A stretch of DNA of 64,000 bases from an uncultured Piscinibacter sp. (GTDB lineage: Bacteria > Pseudomonadota > Gammaproteobacteria > Burkholderiales > Burkholderiaceae_C): NCBI RefSeq assembly GCF_937952055.1, contig NZ_CALFYO010000033.1, positions 248,001-312,000 on the forward strand. Reading direction: 5' to 3'. Below are positions 17,532 through 27,400 of this stretch, piece by piece; the stretch's first letter is position 1, and every line of letters begins with the position of its first letter. The position numbers and the translations under genes were made by a program. Below the pieces are notes generated by a model. That model saw only the letters and a program-made list of their open reading frames with translations, was not told the DNA's origin and did not search any database.

Positions 17532-18655
17532 CAGTCGCGGATCAGGTCGGCGTAGAGGGCCGTGGCCTCGTGGATGGCCTCGACGCGGCAGTACTCGTCG
17601 GTCTGGTGCGCCATCGCCGCCTCGCCGGGACCGAGGATGACCGTGGGCGGCATGCCCAGCGGGCCGCGCAGCGCCGCGGCGTCGGTGAAATAGGACACGG
17701 TGGCGGGTCGCGGGCGCACGCCGCGACGCGCTTCGCAGAGCGCGAAGATCCGCTGCATCCAGGGATCGTCGGGTTCGGTATAGACGCTGCCGACGTCGAG
17801 CAGCGTGCGCAGCCGCACCTGCGGGCCGAGCGCGTGGCACAGGCACTGCAGCACCTGGCGGTGGTCCTGACCGGCGACGCTGCGGATGTCGATGCCGAGT
17901 TCCGCCGCGTCGGGCACCGAGTTGATGTTGAGGCCGCCGCGCGCGGTGCCGACGTTCAGTGTCGGTGCGCCCATCAGCGGGTGCGCGTCGGACTCGAAGC
18001 GGAATGCCTCGAGCGCCAGCGCCGCACGTGCCATCTTGTAGATCGCGTTGTCGCCGCGTTCGGGCATCGAGCCGTGCGCGGTGACGCCGGACAGGCTGGC
18101 CGAGAGCCAGAAGGCGCCCTTGTGGCCGACCAGGGGTGCGTTGCCGGTGGGCTCGCCCACCACCAGCGCGCCGGCCGCGCCGAGCAGGGCGCGCGTCTCG
18201 TGCGAACCGACCATGTGGAACGCGCCCTCGCAGCCGGTCTCTTCACCGGCGGTGATGACCAGGGTCAGACCGGCGCCGTCGCGCGCGCAGTCGGCCAGCT
18301 CGATGGCCGCCACGGTGAATGCCGCCACGCCACTCTTCATGTCGCTCGAGCCGCGGCCGTACAGCCGCCCGTCGACGATGTCGGCGCCGAACGGGTCGTG
18401 CTGCCACGCCGCCGCACCCAGCGGCACCACGTCGACATGGCCGGTGAAGCACAGCGGCGCGCGGTCGCTGCGGCCGCCGATGCGGGCGATCAGGCTGCTG
18501 CGGCGCGGCGCGAAGGCGACGCTGCGGCAGTCGAAGCCGGCGCCGGAGAGCAGGTCGGCGAGCTGCGTGGTGCACAGGTCTTCGTGGCCGGGCGGGTTGA
18601 CGGTGTCGGCGCGCACCAGCGCCTGCGTCAGCGCGACGGGATCGATTCGGGTCAT
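17513..18655 (-). CDS. M20 ArgE/DapE-like deacylase
   Basis: 380 residues, M20 metallopeptidase. First metal His is in CFTGHVDVVPLG, the bridging Asp in YGRGSSDMKSG, catalytic Glu-Glu in TAGEETGCEGA, and a dimerisation/lid domain begins near GHKGAFWLSASLSGVTAHGS. ArgE/DapE relatives remove acetyl or succinyl groups from amino acids. The start codon overlaps the stop of the MlrC-like gene by 4 bases, so the two are coupled. In context it probably deacylates the product of imported N-acyl amino acids or peptides. Confidence 0.85.
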   Translation of the reverse strand: MTRIDPVALTQALVRADTVNPPGHEDLCTTQLADLLSGAGFDCRSVAFAPRRSSLIARIGGRSDRAPLCFTGHVDVVPLGAAAWQHDPFGADIVDGRLYGRGSSDMKSGVAAFTVAAIELADCARDGAGLTLVITAGEETGCEGAFHMVGSHETRALLGAAGALVVGEPTGNAPLVGHKGAFWLSASLSGVTAHGSMPERGDNAIYKMARAALALEAFRFESDAHPLMGAPTLNVGTARGGLNINSVPDAAELGIDIRSVAGQDHRQVLQCLCHALGPQVRLRTLLDVGSVYTEPDDPWMQRIFALCEARRGVRPRPATVSYFTDAAALRGPLGMPPTVILGPGEAAMAHQTDEYCRVEAIHEATALYADLIRDWCGVAA

Positions 18656-20151
18656 GGATAGTGCAACGCGGCGGCCGCGTCGAGGGGGTGGATGGGCCGC
18701 CGCACGCGGCGGAAGTCGAACAGCGCGTAGTCGGAGCTGGTGACGCCACGGCTGTCGCATTCGACCAGCCCGCAGCCGATCGGCCCGAACGCCGGCCGAC
18801 AGTACATGCGCGACTTCAGGATCAGGTGCTCGAAGCCGCGTGGATCCACGCCGAGACTGGTGAACACGCCGAGGTCGAGCGGCTCCATCGGGCGCTCGCT
18901 GACCACCAGCGTGCCGGCGGCGTGGTCGAGCACCACGCTGCGGCCCATGGCCCAGGTCTCGCCGGTGTAGATCGGCCCGGTGATGCGGAAGCGCCCGTCG
19001 CCTACGGCGCGCACACGCACCTGCAGCGACAACGGGGCAGGCTGTCCACCCGGCAGGCCGAGCGGTGTCTTGTTGCCCAGCGCCACCTGCAGCTCGCTGC
19101 CGACGCCTGCGGCCACGCACTGGGCGACCGTGGCCGGGTCGGCCAACGGGCCCATGCCGATGTGGCGCAGGCCCTGGCGCAGGCATTCCTCGAGCAGGGT
19201 GGTGGTGTCGCAGCTGCCGCCGGACATGACGTTGTCACCATGGTCGAGCAGCAGCACCGGGCCGGCCTCGCGTGGCGCCGATGCGCGCAGCCCGCGCGCC
19301 CGTGCAACGCTCGCCTCGAGCGGCTCGCTCGCGTAGACGAAGCCGTCGCGCTCGCGCCAGATCTGGCGCGCCAGCTCGTCGGCGGCCGACTGTGCCTGCG
19401 CGGCGTCGTCGCCGACCACCACCACGCTCATGCCGGCGTCGCGGATGTCGGCCAGCGAGAAGCCGGCGAACACGCTCGCCGCCTGCAGTCCGTCGGCCTC
19501 GAGCTGCTGCGCTCGCTGCACCGCGCGCTGCATCGCGCCCTCGCCGGTGGCGCTGCGCAGCGTGTGCGACAGCAGCGGCGGCTGCGCCCAGGCCAGCGCG
19601 GGTCGCCGCCCCGTGTCCAGCATGCGAAAGGCGAGCCGTGCGACATGGGCGCCGGTCTCGAACATGTCGACGTGCGGGTAGGTCTTGAAGCCGACGATCA
19701 GGTCCGCGTGGTCGACCATCGTCTGGCTGATGTTGCCGTGCAGATCGAGGGCGACGGCCATCGGCGTATGCGGTGCGAGCGCGCGCACGCGCCGCAGCAG
19801 CTCGCCTTCGCCGTCATCGAAGGACTGTGTGGCCATCGCGCCGTGCAGGTCGAGCAGGATCAGGTCGCAGCCGCCGCGCAAGGCCTCGACGATGCGGCCG
19901 GCCATGTGCTCGAAGGCGTCGTCATGGACCCGCCCGCTCGGGTTCGCGGTGGCATTGACGGCCACCGAGATCTGCGCGCCGCGCGCCTGCGCCGCCGCGA
20001 TGAAGGCGCCCAGGCCGGTGCGCGTGCCCTGCGCCCGATCCAGCGCTGCGTCGCCGAAGCTCGGCCCGTCCGGGCCGAAGGCCTGCAAGGGCGTGGGCAC
20101 CGGCGAGAAGGTGTTGGTCTCGTGATTCAGGCGTGCGCTGACGATCTTCAT
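18652..20151 (-). CDS. MlrC-family (M81) metallohydrolase
   Basis: 499 residues. The opening MKIVSARLNHETNTFSP, LLDLHGAMATQS, AVALDLHGNIS and FKTYPHVDMFETG match the MlrC/M81 family, named for microcystin degradation but widespread in amino-acid and peptide catabolic clusters. DxH and HVD motifs supply likely Zn ligands, and the C-terminal half (LLLDHGDNVMSGGSCDTTT) is also conserved. It is coupled by 4-base overlaps to genes on both sides. The substrate is probably a peptide or modified amino acid and not microcystin. Confidence 0.85.
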   Translation of the reverse strand: MKIVSARLNHETNTFSPVPTPLQAFGPDGPSFGDAALDRAQGTRTGLGAFIAAAQARGAQISVAVNATANPSGRVHDDAFEHMAGRIVEALRGGCDLILLDLHGAMATQSFDDGEGELLRRVRALAPHTPMAVALDLHGNISQTMVDHADLIVGFKTYPHVDMFETGAHVARLAFRMLDTGRRPALAWAQPPLLSHTLRSATGEGAMQRAVQRAQQLEADGLQAASVFAGFSLADIRDAGMSVVVVGDDAAQAQSAADELARQIWRERDGFVYASEPLEASVARARGLRASAPREAGPVLLLDHGDNVMSGGSCDTTTLLEECLRQGLRHIGMGPLADPATVAQCVAAGVGSELQVALGNKTPLGLPGGQPAPLSLQVRVRAVGDGRFRITGPIYTGETWAMGRSVVLDHAAGTLVVSERPMEPLDLGVFTSLGVDPRGFEHLILKSRMYCRPAFGPIGCGLVECDSRGVTSSDYALFDFRRVRRPIHPLDAAAALHYP

Positions 20152-21599
20152 GACGAGGCTCCGGGGGCCGCGCGACGCAGCACGCGGCCTGCGCGTGCGC
20201 CGGTGCCGGCGCCGGCATGCCAGGCCAGTCGGCCGTTGACGTAGACGCGCGCGATGCCGCTCGCCGGGCGCTGCGGCTCGGCGTAGGTGGCGGCATCGAT
20301 CACGTGCTCCGGGTCGAACACCACCAGGTCGGCGGCGAATCCGGGCCGCACCAGGCCGCGCCCCTGCAGGCCGAAGCGCGAGGCCGGCAATCCGGTCATC
20401 TTGTGCACCGCGGTCTCGAGGCTGAACAGGTGCCGATCGCGGGCGTAGTGGCCGAGCACGCGCGGGAAGGCGCCCCACAGCCGCGGGTGCGGAAAGGTGT
20501 CGTGCGGCAGGCCGTCGGAGCCGATCATCGTCTGCGGATGGACGAGGATGCGTTCCACGTCGGCCTCGTCCATCGAGAAGTAGATCGCGCCGGCGGGCTG
20601 CAGCGCGTCGATCATGGCGTCGGTGTCGAGCCCCTGCTCGCGGGCCAGGTCGTCGAGGTCGCGCCCGGCGGCGGCGGGCCGCGCCTTCGACCAGGCGACC
20701 AGCGTGCGCGAAGCCTGTCGCGCGGTGTCCTTGCGCAGCACGGTGGACGAGGCGGTGTAGGGGTAGCAGTCCAGGCACACGTCGCCCTCCAGGCGGGCCT
20801 GGTCCAGCAGCGCCAGCGTTTCGCGCGAGCGGCCGAAGTTCGCGCGGCCGACCACCTTGTGGTGCGAGATCACCTGCCGCACGCCCAGAGCGTTGGCGAT
20901 CTTCATCGCCTCGGTCATGGACTCGAGCACGCGCTCGCCCTCGTCGCGGATGTGCGAAGCGATCAGCGCGCCGCTGCCGCGCAACGGCTCGCACACGGCG
21001 AGGATCTCCTCGGCGCTGGCCGCGCTCGCCGGCGCGTAGTAGGTACCGGTGGACAGACCCAGCACCCCGGCCTGCAGCGCCTCGCGAACCAGCCCCTGCA
21101 TGTGCGCGATCTCGCCGCGGTCGGCCGGGCGGTCGAGGGCCTGCATGGTCACGACGCGCAAGGTGGTGTGGCCGACCAGCGCGGCCATGTTGACGGCGGG
21201 CGGCTCGTGTTCGAGCGCGGCGAAGTACGCCGCGAACGAGTCGAAGCGCTGAGCCGGCCCGTCGGCGACCAGGTTCAACGGTGGCACCGCCTCCCGTCGG
21301 CCCAGAGGCGCCAGGCTGATGCCGCAGTTGCCGGCGATCACGCTGGTCACCCCCTGGCTGAGCTTGGGCGCCATCGTCGGGTCGGCGAGCAGCAGCCGGT
21401 CGTCGTGCGTGTGCACGTCGATGAATCCCGGCGCGAGGGCCAGGCCACTCAGGTCGACCACCTCGCGCGCCGGCGCGTGGCCGAGGTCACCGACCGCGAC
21501 GATGCGGCCCGCCTCGATGGCCACGTCGGCACGCCGGCGCCCGGCGCCCGACCCGTCGAACAAGAGTGCATCGCGCAGCAAACAATCGTGCTCAGGCAT
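20148..21599 (-). CDS. N-acyl-D-amino-acid deacylase (D-aminoacylase)
   Basis: 483 residues, amidohydrolase superfamily. Metal-binding HxH is in GFIDVHTHDD, the D-aminoacylase-specific Cys in IAGNCGISLAP, then SHIRDEGERV, SHHKVVGRANFG and the family end signature GSDGLPHDTFPHPRLWGAFPRVLG. It removes the acyl group from N-acyl-D-amino acids. I chose ATG 21599, which has GGGAG at good spacing, over a GTG 27 bases upstream. It is the first gene of the minus-strand operon, divergent from the ABC importer. Confidence 0.9.
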   Translation of the reverse strand: MPEHDCLLRDALLFDGSGAGRRRADVAIEAGRIVAVGDLGHAPAREVVDLSGLALAPGFIDVHTHDDRLLLADPTMAPKLSQGVTSVIAGNCGISLAPLGRREAVPPLNLVADGPAQRFDSFAAYFAALEHEPPAVNMAALVGHTTLRVVTMQALDRPADRGEIAHMQGLVREALQAGVLGLSTGTYYAPASAASAEEILAVCEPLRGSGALIASHIRDEGERVLESMTEAMKIANALGVRQVISHHKVVGRANFGRSRETLALLDQARLEGDVCLDCYPYTASSTVLRKDTARQASRTLVAWSKARPAAAGRDLDDLAREQGLDTDAMIDALQPAGAIYFSMDEADVERILVHPQTMIGSDGLPHDTFPHPRLWGAFPRVLGHYARDRHLFSLETAVHKMTGLPASRFGLQGRGLVRPGFAADLVVFDPEHVIDAATYAEPQRPASGIARVYVNGRLAWHAGAGTGARAGRVLRRAAPGASS

Positions 21600-21640
21600 C
21601 CCGGCATTACTCCCAATAGACCCCACCTATAGTCTGGATC

Positions 21641-21661
21641 ATTGTCTGTGGACCGACAAAT
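21641..21661. promoter_or_regulatory. possible operator dyad in divergent promoter
   Basis: TTGTC-N8-GACAA lies in the 242-base gap between the divergent deacylase and ABC-importer operons, 42 bases upstream of the deacylase start. A TATAGG-like box on the minus strand (near 21630) sits between dyad and gene. The 5-bp arms are short, so this is a suggestion for a regulator site and no more; no regulator gene is adjacent. Confidence 0.25.
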
Positions 21662-21841
21662 GACCGATTTGGTGCGCGTGCACCGCCGCGGCACAACGAT
21701 GCCGCCGCGACGGCAGGCGATGCCTGCGCCGATCGATGCCGGGTGGCGGGAACGGGTCTTGCTGATCCGTGTGTGGGCTGGCGGTGCCGTGTGCGGCGCC
21801 AATCAGGCCCTGTGCAGTTCACCGAAGAGGAAAAGGACATC

Positions 21842-23446
21842 ATGACGGTTGGGTTCCCGAGATTCAAAGCGCGTCTGCATCAGTTGGCGACTGGCCTCGT
21901 GCTGGCGACGGGTGTGGCATTCGCTGCCCCGGTGCTGGCACAGGACAAGGTGCTGAAGTTCGTGCCCGAGGCCGATCTGCGCAGCCTCGATCCGATCTGG
22001 ACCACGGCATACATCACGCGCAACCATGGCTACATGGTGTACGACGTGCTGTTCGCCACCGATGCGAGCTTCAAGGTCCAGCCGCAGATGGTGGACAAGT
22101 GGGAGGTCAGCAAGGACAACCTCACCTACACCTTCACGCTGCGCGACGGTCTCAAGTTCCACGACGGTGCGCCGGTGCGATCGGCCGACTGCATCGCATC
22201 CATCGAGCGCTGGGCCAAGCGCGACGTGTTCGGCCAGCGCCTGGGTGAGATGACCGAGGCCTGGACGGCGGTCAACGACAAGACCTTCCGCCTCAAGCTG
22301 AAGAAGCCGTTCCCGTACGTGCTGGAAGCGCTCGCCAAGCCCTCGTCGAACGTGCCCTTCATCATGCCCGAGCGGATCGCCAAGACCGATGCGTTCACGG
22401 CCATCACCGATGCCACCGGCTCGGGCCCCTTCAAGTTCGTCAAGGAACAGTGGGTGCCCGGCAACAAGGTCGTGTATGTCAAGAACACCGACTATGTGCC
22501 GCGCAAGGAGGCGCCGTCCTGGGGCGCCGGCGGCAAGGTGGTGAAGGTCGACCGGGTCGAGTGGATCTACATCCCTGACTCCGCCACCGCGGCGGCCGCG
22601 CTGAACACCGGCGAGGTGGACTGGTGGCAGCAGGTGCCGGTGGACCTGGTGCCGGTCGTGGCCAAGAACAAGGACATCAAGGTCGAGAGCGTCGATCCGC
22701 TCGGCTCGATCGGCCTGCTGCGCTTCAACCATCTGAATCCGCCGTTCAACAACGTGAAGATGCGCCAGGCCGTGCTCGCGGTGCTGGACCAGAACGACTA
22801 CGCGATCGCGATCGCCGGCGACCCGAAGAACGGCAAGCCCTGCCCGTCGTACTTCACCTGCGGCACGCCGATGGCCAGCACGGCCGGCTCCGAGGCGCTG
22901 ACCGGCAAGCGCGACGTCGAGCGCGCCAAGGCGCTCGTCAAGGAGGCCGGGTACAAGGGCGAGAAGATCATCTTGATGACGGCCACCGACCAGCCCATCG
23001 TCAACTCGCAGGCGCTGGTCACGCAGGAACTGCTGCGCAAGATCGGCCTGAACGTCGAACTCGCGGCGAGCGACTGGGGCACGCTGATCACGCGCCGCTC
23101 CTCCAAGGAGCCGGTCGAGAAGGGCGGCTGGAGCGTCTTCCACACCTGGTTCGTCGGGCCGGACATCACCACGCCGGCGTTGAACTCGCCGCTGCGCGGC
23201 GCGGGAGACAAGTCGTGGTTCGGCTGGCCGACCGATGCCAAGCTCGAGGAGCTGCGCGATGCGTGGTTCAACGCGCCGACACTGGCCGACCAGAAGAAGG
23301 TCGCCGAAGACATGCAGCGGCGCGCCTTCGAGACCGTGCCCTACATCCCGACGGCACAGTTCATCATCCCGACCGCGTACCGGAGCAACCTGTCCGGCGT
23401 GATCAACTCGCCGGTGACCTTCATCTGGAACGTCGAGAAGAAGTAG
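21842..23446 (+). CDS. ABC importer substrate-binding protein (peptide/DppA type)
   Basis: 534 residues with signal peptide (cut near residue 34, PVLAQDKV). It is a family 5 (DppA/OppA) binding protein: LKFVPEADLRSLDPIWTTAY near the mature N-terminus, VYDVLFATDASFKVQPQMVDKW, then YTFTLRDGLKFHDG. It captures a peptide or amino-acid derivative in the periplasm for the permeases encoded next. A GAGGAAAAGGA site precedes ATG 21842. A very strong hairpin follows the gene, as often seen where the binding protein must be made in excess of the membrane parts. Confidence 0.9.
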   Translation: MTVGFPRFKARLHQLATGLVLATGVAFAAPVLAQDKVLKFVPEADLRSLDPIWTTAYITRNHGYMVYDVLFATDASFKVQPQMVDKWEVSKDNLTYTFTLRDGLKFHDGAPVRSADCIASIERWAKRDVFGQRLGEMTEAWTAVNDKTFRLKLKKPFPYVLEALAKPSSNVPFIMPERIAKTDAFTAITDATGSGPFKFVKEQWVPGNKVVYVKNTDYVPRKEAPSWGAGGKVVKVDRVEWIYIPDSATAAAALNTGEVDWWQQVPVDLVPVVAKNKDIKVESVDPLGSIGLLRFNHLNPPFNNVKMRQAVLAVLDQNDYAIAIAGDPKNGKPCPSYFTCGTPMASTAGSEALTGKRDVERAKALVKEAGYKGEKIILMTATDQPIVNSQALVTQELLRKIGLNVELAASDWGTLITRRSSKEPVEKGGWSVFHTWFVGPDITTPALNSPLRGAGDKSWFGWPTDAKLEELRDAWFNAPTLADQKKVAEDMQRRAFETVPYIPTAQFIIPTAYRSNLSGVINSPVTFIWNVEKK

Positions 23447-23461
23447 CGGCCCCGCCGCCGG

Positions 23462-23484
23462 GCGGGCCCGCTCAGCGGGCCCGC
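23462..23484 (+). promoter_or_regulatory. intercistronic hairpin after binding-protein gene
   Basis: Perfect 10-bp stem GCGGGCCCGC with a 3-base loop (TCA); each arm is itself palindromic. It sits between the binding-protein stop (23446) and the permease start (23502). No T-run follows. It probably protects the 3' end of the upstream mRNA or attenuates read-through, giving more binding protein than permease. Confidence 0.55.
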
Positions 23485-23501
23485 GATCGATCCCCTCACC
23501 G

Positions 23502-24443
23502 ATGCTCCGATACCTGCTGAAGCGCCTGCTCGCCACCATTCCGGTGATGGGCGTCGTGGCGCTGTTCGTGTTCTCGCTGCTCTACCTGAGCCCGGGCGAC
23601 CCGGCTGCGGTGATTGCCGGCGACATCGCCACCGAGGCCGACATCGCGCGCATCCGCGCCCAGCTGGGGCTGGACCAGCCCTACCTCGTGCGCTTCGGCA
23701 GCTGGCTGTGGGCGCTGGCGCACGGCGACCTGGGCACCTCGATCTTCACCACCTTGCCGGTGACCACGCTGATCGGGCAGCGCGTCGAGCCGACGCTCGC
23801 TCTCACGGTGTGCACGCTGATCGTCGCCGTCGGACTGGCGGTGCCCCTGGGCGTGCTGGCGGCCGCGCGCGCCGGCGGCTGGATCGATCGCGTCGTGATG
23901 GCCGTCTCGGTACTCGGCTTCTCGGTGCCGGTGTTCGTGATCGCCTACGGGCTGATCCTGCTGTTCGCGGTGCAGCTCGAATGGCTGCCGGTGCAGGGCT
24001 ACCGCAGCCTGAAGGAAGGGTTCGGCCCCTTCATCCGCCACATGATCCTGCCCAGCCTGGCGCTGGGCATCGTCTACATGGCGCTGATCGCGCGCATCAC
24101 GCGGGCCACCATGCTCGACGTGCTGGCGCAGGACTACGTGCGCACCGCGACCGCCAAGGGGCTGGCGCCGCGCACCGTGCTGGTCCGTCATGCGCTGAAG
24201 AACGCCGCGGTGCCCATCGTCACCGTCATCGGCATTGGCGTGGCCTTGCTGATCGGCGGGGTGGTGGTGACCGAGACCGTCTTCGCGATCCCGGGCCTCG
24301 GCCGACTCACCGTGGATGCGATCCTGCGCCGCGACTACCCGATCATCCAGGGCGTCACGCTGCTGTTCTCCGCGGTGTACGTGCTGGTCAACCTGCTGGT
24401 CGACCTCAGCTACTCGCTGTTCGATCCTCGCATCCGCTACTGA
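23502..24443 (+). CDS. ABC importer permease (DppB type)
   Basis: 313 residues, six hydrophobic segments. It starts MLRYLLKRLLATIPVM, typical of DppB/OppB, with LSPGDPAAVI just after the first helix and the EAA loop ARITRATMLDVLAQDYVRTA followed by AKGLAPRTV. It forms one half of the inner-membrane channel and pairs with the next gene's product. It is followed after 4 bases by the second permease. Confidence 0.9.
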   Translation: MLRYLLKRLLATIPVMGVVALFVFSLLYLSPGDPAAVIAGDIATEADIARIRAQLGLDQPYLVRFGSWLWALAHGDLGTSIFTTLPVTTLIGQRVEPTLALTVCTLIVAVGLAVPLGVLAAARAGGWIDRVVMAVSVLGFSVPVFVIAYGLILLFAVQLEWLPVQGYRSLKEGFGPFIRHMILPSLALGIVYMALIARITRATMLDVLAQDYVRTATAKGLAPRTVLVRHALKNAAVPIVTVIGIGVALLIGGVVVTETVFAIPGLGRLTVDAILRRDYPIIQGVTLLFSAVYVLVNLLVDLSYSLFDPRIRY

Positions 24444-24447
24444 GCCG

Positions 24448-25341
24448 ATGAGCATGTCGACGAGCGCCTCAGCCGTGATCATCGCGCCCCGCTCGGTGTC
24501 GCCGACCTGGCTGCGCTTCAAGGACGCGCTGCGCCGCCATCCCACCGCCATTGCCGGCGCAGTGGTGCTGGTACTGATGGTCTGCGTGGCGCTGTTCGCG
24601 CCCTGGCTCGGCACGACCGACCCGCTGGCGCTTTCGCCTGTCCGGCGCCTCAAGCCGCCGTCGGCCGAACACTGGTTCGGCACCGACATGATCGGCCGCG
24701 ATGTCTACAGCCGGGTGGTCTACGGCACGCGGGTGTCGCTGTCGGTGGGCCTGGCGGTGGCGCTGCTGGCCAGCGTGATCGGCCTGGCCGTCGGACTGGT
24801 GACGGGCTACCTGCGCTGGCTGGACGCGGTGGTGATGCGTGTCATGGATGGGCTGATGTCGATCCCGTCGGTGCTGCTGGCGATCGCGCTGATCTCGCTG
24901 ACCAAGGCCAGCCTGCAGAACGTGATCGTCGCCATTGCCATCACCGAGGTGCCGCGCGTGGTGCGCCTGGTGCGCTCGCTGGTGCTGACACTGCGCGAGC
25001 AACCCTACGTGGAAGCGGCCACGGCCTCGGGCACCCGTCTGCCCGCCATCCTGCTGCGCCACATCCTGCCCAACACGGTGGCGCCGCTGCTGGTGCAGGC
25101 CACCTACATCTGCGCCTCCGCCATGATCACCGAGGCCATCCTGTCCTTCATCGGTGCAGGCACGCCGCCCAACATCCCGAGCTGGGGCAACATCATGGCC
25201 GAGGCGCGCAGCCTCATCCAGGTGGCGGGCACCATCCTGCTGTTCCCGGGAATCTTCCTGTCGATCACGGTGCTGTCGGTCAACCTGCTCGGTGACGGCA
25301 TGCGCGATGCGCTCGACCCCCGACTGGCGCGCCGGATGTGA
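24448..25341 (+). CDS. ABC importer permease (DppC type)
   Basis: 297 residues. An N-terminal cytosolic arm and first helix, then the DppC signature EHWFGTDMIGRDVYSRVVYG, several membrane helices, and the EAA loop LTLREQPYVEAATASGTR. It partners the DppB-type permease. Start ATG 24448 lies 4 bases after the previous stop, and its own stop nearly abuts the first ATPase gene. Confidence 0.9.
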   Translation: MSMSTSASAVIIAPRSVSPTWLRFKDALRRHPTAIAGAVVLVLMVCVALFAPWLGTTDPLALSPVRRLKPPSAEHWFGTDMIGRDVYSRVVYGTRVSLSVGLAVALLASVIGLAVGLVTGYLRWLDAVVMRVMDGLMSIPSVLLAIALISLTKASLQNVIVAIAITEVPRVVRLVRSLVLTLREQPYVEAATASGTRLPAILLRHILPNTVAPLLVQATYICASAMITEAILSFIGAGTPPNIPSWGNIMAEARSLIQVAGTILLFPGIFLSITVLSVNLLGDGMRDALDPRLARRM

Positions 25342-25343
25342 GC

Positions 25344-26377
<1,034 letters not shown>

Positions 26378-26381
<4 letters not shown>

Positions 26382-27400
26382 ACATGGCAGACACCCCCAA
26401 GGACCTGCTGCTCGACGTTCAGGGGCTGCGCAAGCACTACGCCACCGAGCAGGGCTGGCTGGGCCGCAGCGGCGGCAAGGTGCGCGCGGTCGACGGCGTC
26501 AGCTTCTCCATCGCCGCCGGCGAGACGCTCGGCCTGGTGGGCGAGTCGGGTTGCGGCAAGTCCACCACCGGCAAGCTCATCCTGCGCCTGCAGGATCCCA
26601 CCGAAGGCCGCATCCTGTGGCGCGGCCAGCCCATCGAGGCCCTGAGCCAGGCGCAGATGCGTCCGGTGCGGCGCGAATTGCAGGCGGTGTTCCAGGATCC
26701 GTACTCGTCGCTTAATCCGCGCATCCGCGCCGCCGACATCGTGGCCGAGCCGCTGCGCAACTACGAAAGCCTTTCTGACTCGGCGACCCGCGAGCGCGTG
26801 GCACAACTGTTCGAGCGCGTGGGCCTGCGCCCGGACCAGATGGTGAAGTACCCGTTCGAGTTCTCCGGGGGTCAGCGCCAGCGTCTGGGCATCGCGCGAG
26901 CACTGTCGGTGCAGCCCAGGCTCATCGTCTGCGACGAACCGGTGTCGGCGCTCGACGTCTCGGTGCAGGCGCAGGTCATCAACCTCATGATGGACCTGCA
27001 GCAGGAGTTCCACCTGTCCTACCTGTTCATCGCGCACGACCTGGCGGTGGTGGAGCACATCAGTCACCGGGTGGCGGTGATGTACCTGGGCAAGATCGTC
27101 GAGATCGCGCCGCGCAAGGCGATCTTCACGCAGCCGCTGCATCCCTACACCGAAGCCTTGCTCGACGCCGTGCCGGTGCCCGACCCCACGGTGCGCAGGC
27201 AGCGCCGGGTCCTGAGCGGCGACGTGCCCAGCCCCATGAAGCCTCCCCCCGGGTGCCATTTCCACACCCGCTGCCCGCACGCCGAAGAACGCTGCCGGCG
27301 CGAGGAACCGCCGCTGCAGCAGGTGCAGGCGGGCCAATGGGTGGCGTGCCATCTGCGCCAGCCCGCCTCCATGCCCAAGAAGGAGCAGACTGCGGCATGA
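26378..27400 (+). CDS. ABC importer ATPase (DppF type)
   Basis: 340 residues. Walker A GESGCGKSTT, Q-loop VFQDPYSSLNPR, signature FSGGQRQRLG, Walker B LIVCDEPVSALD, switch His FIAHDLAVVEHI, and the C-terminal oligopeptide extension with CHFHTRCPHAEERC. It works as a heterodimer with the DppD-type ATPase. It overlaps the genes on both sides by 4 bases, so the importer and diaminopropionate ammonia-lyase are co-translated. Confidence 0.9.
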
